From assembly GCA_013002925.1 (NCBI GenBank), contig JABDLQ010000052.1, positions 1 through 13,736 on the forward strand: 13,736 nucleotides of DNA, written 5' to 3'. Below the pieces are notes generated by a model. That model did no database searches. It was given only the letters and a program-made list of their open reading frames with translations, and was not told the origin of the DNA. Made by a program: the position numbers and the translations under genes. The DNA is from Gammaproteobacteria bacterium (GTDB lineage Bacteria > Pseudomonadota > Gammaproteobacteria > Steroidobacterales > SZUA-146). Of the stretch, positions 7,712 to 12,940 are shown piece by piece (position 1 is the first letter of the stretch; every line of letters starts with the position of its first letter).

Positions 7712-8297
7712 GCTGGCGATCATTGCACTGAGCTGCGGCGTTGGTGCCTGTGCAAACATTGATATGGGTTCTGCGCAGATCTCCGCAGACGACTCCGGTG
7801 CTGCTTTTACGTCCGTGTATCGCGGTGACGCGCCAATACCGGAGCACCTGGCTGGTGCTGAACAACGGCTATTGGCCAGGCTTGCGGCAAATGCTGATGA
7901 TCCCGATACGCTGGTCAGGCTCGGAGTGTTGTATCGGCATGTGGAAAATTTTGAAGCCGCCAGAAAAGTATTTGCTGAGGCTGCCGATGCGACCGGAGAC
8001 TCTGCAAAAGTACTGAATGAAATCGCGATTACGTATCGCGCCAGCGGTGACTTCAACCAGGCACGTGATACGTACCTGAAAATTCTAAGCCTGGTCCCCG
8101 ACTTTCATGATGCGCATTTTAATCTGGGGATACTCTACGACTTATATCTTGGAGAAGCTGAACTTGCTCACAAGCATTATTCAGCTTACCTGGATGCGGC
8201 GCCGAACGCGGACGCGCGCGTGGAAAAGTGGCTCATCGATTTACGGCGCCGTTTCGACAAGGCCTCAGATGCTTCGGTGGTAAATGTCGGTGAATGA
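7689..8297 (+). CDS. TPR-repeat lipoprotein
   Basis: The 202-aa product starts at TTG 7689 behind AAGGAG. Its N-terminus has Trp/Arg, then the hydrophobic run L-A-I-I-A-L-S, and a lipobox-like V-G-A-C with the candidate lipidated Cys at residue 21 (codon 7749-7751). The next residue is Ala, which favours the outer membrane. About three well-formed TPRs cover residues 72-175, including T-L-V-R-L-G-V-L-Y-R-H-V-E-N-F-E-A-A, L-N-E-I-A-I-T-Y-R-A-S-G-D-F-N-Q-A and A-H-F-N-L-G-I-L-Y-D-L. The layout resembles PilF/Tgl-type pilotins and other TPR lipoproteins that place envelope complexes at the outer membrane. In this operon it probably anchors the two large TPR proteins or the barrel. It overlaps both neighbours, by 23 nt upstream and 14 nt downstream, which suggests coupled translation. 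Confidence 0.85.
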   Translation: MQIHWRSRLAIIALSCGVGACANIDMGSAQISADDSGAAFTSVYRGDAPIPEHLAGAEQRLLARLAANADDPDTLVRLGVLYRHVENFEAARKVFAEAADATGDSAKVLNEIAITYRASGDFNQARDTYLKILSLVPDFHDAHFNLGILYDLYLGEAELAHKHYSAYLDAAPNADARVEKWLIDLRRRFDKASDASVVNVGE

Positions 8298-8643
8298 GAA
8301 TGTACTCAGCAAGGTAATGGTGGCGTGCTGCAGTGTCGCCTGCTTCGTGCCTGTAGTATTGGCCGAACAACCCGTGACAGCACCCGCCGCCAGTCAGACA
8401 GCCGGGTTGCAACTGCGGACCACTGCGGTTACGGGTAGTCGTGAATTGCCAAAAGTGCTGGTCATTGTCCCTTGGAAAAGTGCAGCAGCACCGGGTCCGG
8501 GCAGCCGACCGCTTGCAAGCCTCGTAGAGGAAACGTTGACGCCACTTGATCCAGCCGTATTTCGTCGCACGCTGTCTTACTACTCTAAACTCAATTCTGA
8601 GGCGACGACCGACGAGTCGTCTGCACAGAAACCCGAAAACTGA
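8284..8643 (+). CDS. small exported protein of unknown function
   Basis: The 119-aa product starts at ATG 8284, overlapping the preceding gene by 14 nt; GTG 8290 is an in-frame alternative. A signal peptide covers about residues 9-27 (cleavage near V-V-L-A-E-Q). The mature protein is about 90 residues, with Pro/Ala-rich linkers flanking one block that looks conserved: R-E-L-P-K-V-L-V-I-V-P-W-K at about 53-65. A second block follows near L-T-P-L-D-P-A-V-F-R-R-T-L-S-Y-Y. I do not recognise a named domain. It lies between the TPR lipoprotein and the ExbB-like gene, so it may be an accessory periplasmic subunit of the same machine. The tail (S-E-A-T-T-D-E-S-S-A-Q-K-P-E-N) looks disordered. Confidence 0.78.
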   Translation: MSVNENVLSKVMVACCSVACFVPVVLAEQPVTAPAASQTAGLQLRTTAVTGSRELPKVLVIVPWKSAAAPGPGSRPLASLVEETLTPLDPAVFRRTLSYYSKLNSEATTDESSAQKPEN

Positions 8644-8663
8644 ACGTCAACAAGCGCTTTATC

Positions 8664-8668
8664 AGGAG
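8664..8668 (+). promoter_or_regulatory. ribosome-binding site fixing a GTG start
   Basis: AGGAG is followed by 6 nt and GTG 8675. This places the start of the ExbB-like protein here, rather than at the in-frame ATG 8546 buried in the preceding gene. Confidence 0.8.
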
Positions 8669-8674
8669 AATTTT

Positions 8675-9325
8675 GTGGATACTTACAACACTATAGTCCG
8701 GTTTTTTCAAGACGGCGGGATGTTCATGTATCCCATCATGATCGTGCTTGGTCTCGGGCTTGCAATCGGCATTGAACGCTGGGTTTATCTGACCGCTACG
8801 GGAACGCGGAACCGTATCGTCTGGAAGAAACTGGCGCCACTCTTAAAGCGTGGCGGCTTCAAGGAGGCGGCTTCGATAGCCGCACAGTCAAAAACGGCTA
8901 TTGCCACCATACTCTCATATGGTTTCGCACGCATTGACGGGGCGCGGCGCCGGGATGACATCGAAAAAGCCATTGAAGAGAGCCTGATGGAAGTGATGCC
9001 TCGTTTGGAAAAGCGCACGCACTACCTGGCAACTTTTGCAAATATTGCAACGTTACTGGGACTGCTCGGTACGATTATCGGTTTGATCAAGGCATTTACT
9101 GCAGTCGCGGCTGCCAACCCGGCGGAGAAGGCAGATTTGCTATCTGCGAGTATTTCGGTTGCAATGAATACCACGGCTTTTGGATTAATGGTAGCGATTC
9201 CACTGTTGTTAATGCATTCAGTATTGCAAACCAAAACGACCGAGTTGATCGACAGTCTTGAAATGGTGTCGGTAAAGTTTTTAAACAGCTTTACTGAAAC
9301 GCGGCCACAGGCAAGAGCGGCCTGA
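8675..9325 (+). CDS. MotA/TolQ/ExbB-family proton-channel protein
   Basis: With the GTG start at 8675 the product is 216 aa, a typical ExbB/TolQ length. Three membrane helices are visible: TM1 about 16-37 (M-F-M-Y-P-I-M-I-V-L-G-L-G), TM2 about 120-145 and TM3 about 158-184, with a cytoplasmic domain between TM1 and TM2. The family signatures are A-T-L-L-G-L-L-G-T-I-I-G-L-I-K-A-F in TM2 and N-T-T-A-F-G-L-M-V-A-I-P in TM3, which line the proton path. ExbB-type proteins form a pentamer around an ExbD dimer and convert proton-motive force into movement or force on periplasmic partners. It is followed by two ExbD-like genes with a 1-nt overlap (TGATG). The context points to a dedicated motor for this operon rather than the housekeeping Tol or Ton system, so no tolQ/exbB symbol is given. 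Confidence 0.93.
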   Translation: MDTYNTIVRFFQDGGMFMYPIMIVLGLGLAIGIERWVYLTATGTRNRIVWKKLAPLLKRGGFKEAASIAAQSKTAIATILSYGFARIDGARRRDDIEKAIEESLMEVMPRLEKRTHYLATFANIATLLGLLGTIIGLIKAFTAVAAANPAEKADLLSASISVAMNTTAFGLMVAIPLLLMHSVLQTKTTELIDSLEMVSVKFLNSFTETRPQARAA

Positions 9326-9855
9326 TGAGAACCCGCAGGTGGCGTCAGCGGCGGCAACACGATGCTGCTGAGCTCAACATTACCGCGTTTATGAATCTGA
9401 TGGTGATTCTGGTGCCGTTTCTTTTGATAACCGCAGTGTTTTCACGGTTGACAATTCTTGAACTGAGTCTGCCAGCGCCAGGGGATGAAACTGCCACTTC
9501 ACCGCAACAGTCTCTGCAGCTGGAAGTAATAATTCGAGCCCGGCAACTGGAGGTGGCAGACACGCAGACCGGGTTGTTAAAAGTGATTCCTGCTCTGGAG
9601 GGAACGAAACGGCCAGACCTGGTGACTCTGAGTGCCTACCTGCAACAGGTTAAGGCCGAGTTTCCGCAAACCAGCAACATCGTTTTGTTACTTGAGCCTG
9701 ATACCGACTACAACACCCTGGTGCAGATTATGGATACCGTACGGGCCTTTACGCCTGAGGTTAAAAACGCCAGTGTAACGGAGCTTTTTCCTGATATTTC
9801 GATCGGGGATGCAGCGCTCGAAACTGTGGCAAACATAAGCACTGAGGGGCAATAA
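9325..9855 (+). CDS. ExbD/TolR-family protein with Asn in place of the proton-binding Asp
   Basis: The 176-aa product starts at ATG 9325, sharing its A with the stop of the ExbB-like gene. A basic N-terminus (R-T-R-R-W-R-Q-R-R) precedes a single membrane helix at about 22-40. Its start, E-L-N-I-T-A-F-M-N-L-M-V, aligns with the ExbD/TolR pattern [E]-[I/L]-N-[V/I]-x-x-[F/L]-x-D-[V/L]-M. The position of the essential Asp (Asp25 of E. coli ExbD) is Asn24 here (codon AAT 9394-9396). A periplasmic domain follows with a Y-N-T-L-V-Q-I-M-D-T-V-R block near 128-139, typical of the family. This subunit therefore probably cannot carry protons itself and would pair with the next gene's product, which keeps the Asp. 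Whether the Asn is a subfamily trait or a lineage change cannot be judged from one sequence. Confidence 0.9.
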   Translation: MRTRRWRQRRQHDAAELNITAFMNLMVILVPFLLITAVFSRLTILELSLPAPGDETATSPQQSLQLEVIIRARQLEVADTQTGLLKVIPALEGTKRPDLVTLSAYLQQVKAEFPQTSNIVLLLEPDTDYNTLVQIMDTVRAFTPEVKNASVTELFPDISIGDAALETVANISTEGQ

Positions 9856-9856
9856 T

Positions 9857-10363
9857 ATGCTGATGTCCCGACGCGCCCGGCGCATGGATAAAAAGCACCA
9901 CAAATCGAAAGTGCCGGCACTGAACCTGGTGTCGCTGATGGATATTTTTACCATTCTGGTGTTCTTTTTGTTGGTCAACTCCTCCGACGTAGAAACCCTG
10001 CAAAACAACCGATCAGTGCAACTGCCTGAATCGATAGCCGAGCAAAAACCGCGTGAGACTGTGGTTGTCATGATCACAGAAGATGCGATTTTGGTGCAGG
10101 GGCAAACGACCGTAGCTCTGGATGACATCGGAAAGAGTAGTGCCACCGTTATACCGGAATTAAAACGTGCATTGCAGTTACAGTCCGAGCGGCTGATAGC
10201 TGATACCGGCAATAGCAATCGAAATTCGCGTGAAGTAACTATCATGGGTGATCGGACTATTCCTTATCGCATACTCAAGAAAGTCATGGCCACGTGTACT
10301 GAGGCAGATTACGGCGTGTTGTCTCTGGCGGTACTGCAAAAAGCGGGTGGGAGCGAGTCATGA
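9857..10363 (+). CDS. ExbD/TolR-family protein with intact proton-binding Asp
   Basis: The 168-aa product starts at ATG 9857, one base after the preceding stop, with GAGGGG at 9844-9849 as ribosome-binding site; ATG 9863 is a possible second start. A strongly basic N-terminus leads into one membrane helix at about 23-42. The motif P-A-L-N-L-V-S-L-M-D-I-F-T-I-L-V places the conserved Asp at residue 29. The periplasmic domain contains V-T-I-M-G-D-R-T-I-P-Y-R-I-L-K-K-V-M, the usual ExbD block, with two Ser/Asn-rich turns before it. It is the likely proton-carrying member of the ExbD pair. The gene overlaps the TonB-like gene by 4 nt (ATGA). Confidence 0.92.
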   Translation: MLMSRRARRMDKKHHKSKVPALNLVSLMDIFTILVFFLLVNSSDVETLQNNRSVQLPESIAEQKPRETVVVMITEDAILVQGQTTVALDDIGKSSATVIPELKRALQLQSERLIADTGNSNRNSREVTIMGDRTIPYRILKKVMATCTEADYGVLSLAVLQKAGGSES

Positions 10364-11385
10364 CGGCACTTGCTGCCGGGCCATTGGGCGCGGGCGCGCC
10401 TGATTATCGCCGCTTCGAACTCCCCTGGACACGCATTGAGGAGGAAGCGCGTCGCTTCCGTAACGCGTTGCTCGGGGTTATGAGCGTGCTGCTGGCATTG
10501 TCCGTGATTATCCCGTTTTTGCCCGCATCCAATGTCAGGCAACATGCGGCACAGGATATTCCTCCACGCCTGGCAAAATTTGTGCTCGAAAAGAAAATTG
10601 TACCGCCACCACCTGCGCCACCTGTGGAAATTCAACCTGAGCCTGTGACAGAGCCGGTGCCCGTGGTAGCCGAGAAACCCCGTATCAAGCCACCTCCGGT
10701 TGTCCGCAACGAGCCAGATAAATCCGCATTGGTGGAATCTGCACCCACTCCGGCGCCCACCCCCGCGCCCACAATAGAACAGGCGCGTAACCGGGCAAAG
10801 TCAGTGGGTCTGTTGGCGGCTGCAGATAATCTGGCAAGCTTGCGACACAACGCGGCAGTAGCGCAAACAACAGGACAATCGCTGTCTGCCGCCGTTGGTA
10901 ATGCCCACAAAACCGAACGCGCGCTGGTAACCAGTCGAAGTGCGAAACGCAGCGCGGGTGTGAACACTGCAAATCTGAGTCGTAACACCGGCGGCGGAGG
11001 TCTCGCCAGTCGCGCAACGACCGCGGTAACCAGCCCGGCGGCCGTTGCAACAATCGACCGGTCGTCCGGGGCAGCCGCAACAACTGCTTATGCAGGCCAG
11101 CGAAGTCAGGAAGAAATTGAGACGATATTTGATCGCAACAAAACGGCGATCTATGCGCTGTACCGGCGCGCACTGCGCCAGGATCCGTCACTGCAGGGCA
11201 AACTGGTGTTGCAACTGACGATTGCACCTTCCGGCAAAGTCGTCTCCTGCAGTATTTTATCCAGTGAACTCAATGCACCCGAGTTTGAGGAAAACCTGGT
11301 AAAACGCGTCCGCATGTTTGATTTTGGGGCGCAGGATGTCGATGAGGTGACAACTACAAAACCAATCGATTTTTTCCCGGCATGA
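10360..11385 (+). CDS. TonB-like energy transducer with AgmX/PglI-type C-terminal domain
   Basis: The 341-aa product starts at ATG 10360 behind GGGAG (10349-10353). Its parts in order are: a cytoplasmic N-terminus of about 35 residues; one membrane helix at about 36-55; a Pro/Glu/Val-rich linker at about 79-139, including P-T-P-A-P-T-P-A-P-T; a low-complexity Ala/Ser/Thr region with one more ordered-looking block (S-V-G-L-L-A-A-A-D-N-L-A, 148-159); and a folded C-terminal domain from about 246. That domain runs S-Q-E-E-I-E-T-I-F-D-R-N-K, then Y-R-R-A-L-R-Q-D-P-S-L-Q-G-K-L-V-L, then I-A-P-S-G-K-V-V. This is the AgmX/PglI C-terminal pattern, named for myxobacterial motility proteins and related to the TonB C-terminus. 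It probably takes force from the ExbB/ExbD motor to a periplasmic or outer-membrane partner. It is the last gene of the operon. Confidence 0.87.
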   Translation: MTALAAGPLGAGAPDYRRFELPWTRIEEEARRFRNALLGVMSVLLALSVIIPFLPASNVRQHAAQDIPPRLAKFVLEKKIVPPPPAPPVEIQPEPVTEPVPVVAEKPRIKPPPVVRNEPDKSALVESAPTPAPTPAPTIEQARNRAKSVGLLAAADNLASLRHNAAVAQTTGQSLSAAVGNAHKTERALVTSRSAKRSAGVNTANLSRNTGGGGLASRATTAVTSPAAVATIDRSSGAAATTAYAGQRSQEEIETIFDRNKTAIYALYRRALRQDPSLQGKLVLQLTIAPSGKVVSCSILSSELNAPEFEENLVKRVRMFDFGAQDVDEVTTTKPIDFFPA

Positions 11386-11484
11386 TCCTGAACACGGGCG
11401 TAGTCAGACACAGGGTGAGATATAGCAATAGTCCGGAGAGGGTGAGTTTCTTGCCAGGCCGTTTGAGTGGTGATTGAGGAGGGG
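11386..11484. other. convergent intergenic gap, no clear terminator
   Basis: These 99 bases separate the end of the large operon from the end of the padR gene. I see no compact GC-rich hairpin followed by a T-run on either strand. Termination may be Rho-dependent or the hairpin may be imperfect. Confidence 0.5.
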
Positions 11485-12048
11485 TCAGGCCTGCAACCCG
11501 TAGCGTTTTATAATTCTGTGCCGGCACATCTCGCACCAGGCCTGGCGCGCAGTCCAAACTGCAAGGCCATTTTCAAGTGTCATCTGCTTGTAAAAATCCT
11601 CATCAGACAACGACTCCGGAAATTCCGGGTAGTGGGATGCCCACTCACTGTTGGCCTGTTGCAGAGACTCAATTTTCTCCGCGATGATTTCCTTCAAATC
11701 ATTAAAAAATTCCAGCGTGCGGGCAGGATCATCGAGATGGTTCAAAAAATACGTTTGCGCAAGGTAGGGAATACGGGTGGCACCTGTGCTGGGTGGGTCA
11801 CAGAGCCATTCCAGCAGTACGTTGTCGCCACGTGCAGTGCGCCGGTAGATCTTGCGCGCTGGTCCTTTTGAGGATGGGACTTCCTGGCATTCCAGCAATC
11901 CCTGTGCAGTAAGTTTTTTCAACGTGGGGTAAATTTGCGCAAGCTCGGCACGCCAAAAATGCACCAGCGACCGGTTAAACTTGTTTTTGATGTCATAACC
12001 GCTGGCTGGCTCGTCGAGCAAGCCAAGAACGATGTGTGGCAACGACAT
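11485..12048 (-). CDS. PadR-family transcriptional regulator with Vir_act-type C-terminal domain
   Basis: The 187-aa product begins M-S-L-P-H-I-V-L-G-L-L. The winged helix (about 1-75) shows the PadR signature S-G-Y-D-I-K-N-K-F, A-Q-I-Y-P-T-L-K-K-L-T-A-Q-G-L-L-E and then K-I-Y-R-R-T-A-R-G, the wing with the usual Y-x-x-T-x-x-G. The helical C-terminal part (about 90-180), with a W-x-x-R-x-x-W-C-E-M-C segment, fits the virulence-activator alpha C-terminal domain used for dimerisation. Proteins of this class are mostly repressors that respond to small hydrophobic or phenolic molecules. The start lies 2 nt after the stop of the membrane-protein gene, without its own Shine-Dalgarno, so the two are probably co-translated. 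Its most likely target is the inverted repeat at 12795-12814 upstream of that gene. Confidence 0.92.
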   Translation of the reverse strand: MSLPHIVLGLLDEPASGYDIKNKFNRSLVHFWRAELAQIYPTLKKLTAQGLLECQEVPSSKGPARKIYRRTARGDNVLLEWLCDPPSTGATRIPYLAQTYFLNHLDDPARTLEFFNDLKEIIAEKIESLQQANSEWASHYPEFPESLSDEDFYKQMTLENGLAVWTARQAWCEMCRHRIIKRYGLQA

Positions 12049-12050
12049 GA

Positions 12051-12782
12051 TCAGGCAGTGGCGCCCGTGTCGCCAAATTTCTTTTTATACGAACGTGTCC
12101 ATAGTGAAATGGCCGGAATTCCGATTGCAGCCGGTAAAATCCAGGGAAGAATCCTGAGATTACCGGGCAGTGAAAAGTCGAACATCTGGTTGAATCCGAA
12201 CACCGCGAAGGCGGTATGAAACGCAATTCCGGCGCCCAGCATTCCGCCCAGATGTTCATACAGCCAGGCATGCCGGGAAATACGCTTACCATTCAGATAC
12301 CGCAAAGTGCCAATGCCACCGAGAATTCCAAGTGGTGAGAGTGCCAGCAAGATGATTTTCGAATCGGGATTGAACAGGAGCGCAAAGGCCACCACGATCA
12401 CGGTGGCGAGCATGGACAGGTAAGCCAGTGCAACGCGCAGGGGTGTCCGCAGACTGTCAGGGTTTTTTTTTGTAACCAGTACGCCGATCGCATGATGCAC
12501 AGAAATAAAAGTTACCAGTGCCAGGTAGCCCAGAAATATCAGGAAGCCAAACGCGTTGGGTTCCGACCACGGCCTGAGACCCTGCCACCAGTAATCGATC
12601 AGATGATAGCCCACTGAAACGGCTGCCAGGGCCAGAACAACGTACGCGCACCATTTAAACATCTTGCCGAACCGGACGTGATTGATGCCGCCTTTACGGG
12701 TAAACACAGGAATCCAGAAGACAGCAAGACCAGTGAAACCGGCGATCACGTGAAACAGACGGACGGATTCGATAAATGTCAT
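12051..12782 (-). CDS. seven-helix integral membrane protein (DUF2306-like)
   Basis: The 243-aa product starts at ATG 12782 (complement), with AGGAGA 5 nt upstream. About seven hydrophobic helices are visible, near 8-27, 43-63, 77-102, 115-137, 143-160, 178-199 and 208-228. The N-terminus carries H-V-I-A-G-F-T-G-L and then T-R-K-G-G-I-N-H-V-R-F-G-K-M-F. This R-K-G-G-x-x-H-x-x-x-G pattern is found in DUF2306-like and related predicted membrane proteins. Several His sit in or near helices (11, 35, 60, 96, 97, 177, 189). Haem or metal coordination is possible, but nothing in the sequence proves it. It is followed directly by the PadR gene, an arrangement common when a PadR repressor controls a membrane exporter or stress protein. 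The substrate is unknown and the family assignment is tentative. Confidence 0.75.
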   Translation of the reverse strand: MTFIESVRLFHVIAGFTGLAVFWIPVFTRKGGINHVRFGKMFKWCAYVVLALAAVSVGYHLIDYWWQGLRPWSEPNAFGFLIFLGYLALVTFISVHHAIGVLVTKKNPDSLRTPLRVALAYLSMLATVIVVAFALLFNPDSKIILLALSPLGILGGIGTLRYLNGKRISRHAWLYEHLGGMLGAGIAFHTAFAVFGFNQMFDFSLPGNLRILPWILPAAIGIPAISLWTRSYKKKFGDTGATA

Positions 12783-12787
12783 GATTG

Positions 12788-12793
12788 TCTCCT
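12788..12793 (-). promoter_or_regulatory. ribosome-binding site of the membrane-protein gene
   Basis: The minus strand reads AGGAGA, 5 nt before the ATG at 12782-12780. It supports that start codon. Confidence 0.75.
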
Positions 12794-12794
12794 A

Positions 12795-12814
12795 CTATAT
12801 AACTTATTATATAG
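12795..12814. promoter_or_regulatory. inverted repeat, probable PadR operator
   Basis: The arms CTATATAA (12795-12802) and TTATATAG (12807-12814) are perfect inverted copies separated by 4 bases. The repeat covers the -10 box of the minus-strand promoter, a position suited to repression. A third copy of the half-site, TTATATAG, lies at 12840-12847, 33 bp from the second, which is about three helical turns. Dyads of this size and AT content are typical PadR targets. Binding by the protein encoded at 11485-12048 is inferred. Confidence 0.65.
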
Positions 12815-12836
12815 CATAGATAATCAGGTATGTAAA
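12808..12836 (-). promoter_or_regulatory. sigma-70-like promoter for the membrane protein-padR unit
   Basis: On the minus strand, TTTACA (12836-12831) matches five of six bases of the -35 consensus. It is followed after 17 bp by TATATA (12813-12808), preceded by TGC as in extended -10 elements. An overlapping TATAAT at 12811-12806 is an alternative -10 with a 19-bp spacer. Transcription would begin around 12800, within the inverted repeat. Confidence 0.6.
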
Positions 12837-12926
12837 TGATTATATAGCTCAACACGATGATTTGCGCGGGTATCGCCTCTCCTGATTCAACGGGTTATGG
12901 TACTGCTACGATTTTTGAAAGTTTTT

Positions 12927-12931
12927 GAGGA
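12927..12931 (+). promoter_or_regulatory. ribosome-binding site of the CitE-like gene
   Basis: GAGGA lies 9 nt before ATG 12941, which starts the conserved R-S-V-L-F-V-P-G segment four residues into the protein. I found no convincing plus-strand promoter between 12848 and 12926. Confidence 0.55.
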
Positions 12932-12940
12932 TCCCTGTTC

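Noticed and set aside
8546..8674. A 43-codon N-terminal extension of the ExbB-like protein from ATG 8546
   Set aside because: It lies in another frame within the preceding gene and has a charged, unstructured sequence unlike ExbB. AGGAG with a 6-nt spacer points to GTG 8675.
9688..10245. 185-codon open frame on the minus strand across the two ExbD genes
   Set aside because: Both sense frames there carry clear ExbD motifs. The antisense product is Ser/Arg/Cys-rich without domain features.
10737..10776. Short tandem repeat as a mobile or CRISPR-like element
   Set aside because: It encodes the P-T-P-A-P-T-P-A-P-T part of the proline-rich linker, which is normal for TonB-like proteins.
10685..11227. 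180-codon open frame on the minus strand inside the TonB-like gene
   Set aside because: It mirrors the low-complexity sense sequence and has no start signal or domain pattern.
11455..11493. Possible terminator hairpin, CAGGCC paired with GGCCTG
   Set aside because: The arms are only 6 bases with a 27-base loop and no T-run follows on either strand. The right arm lies in the padR coding end.
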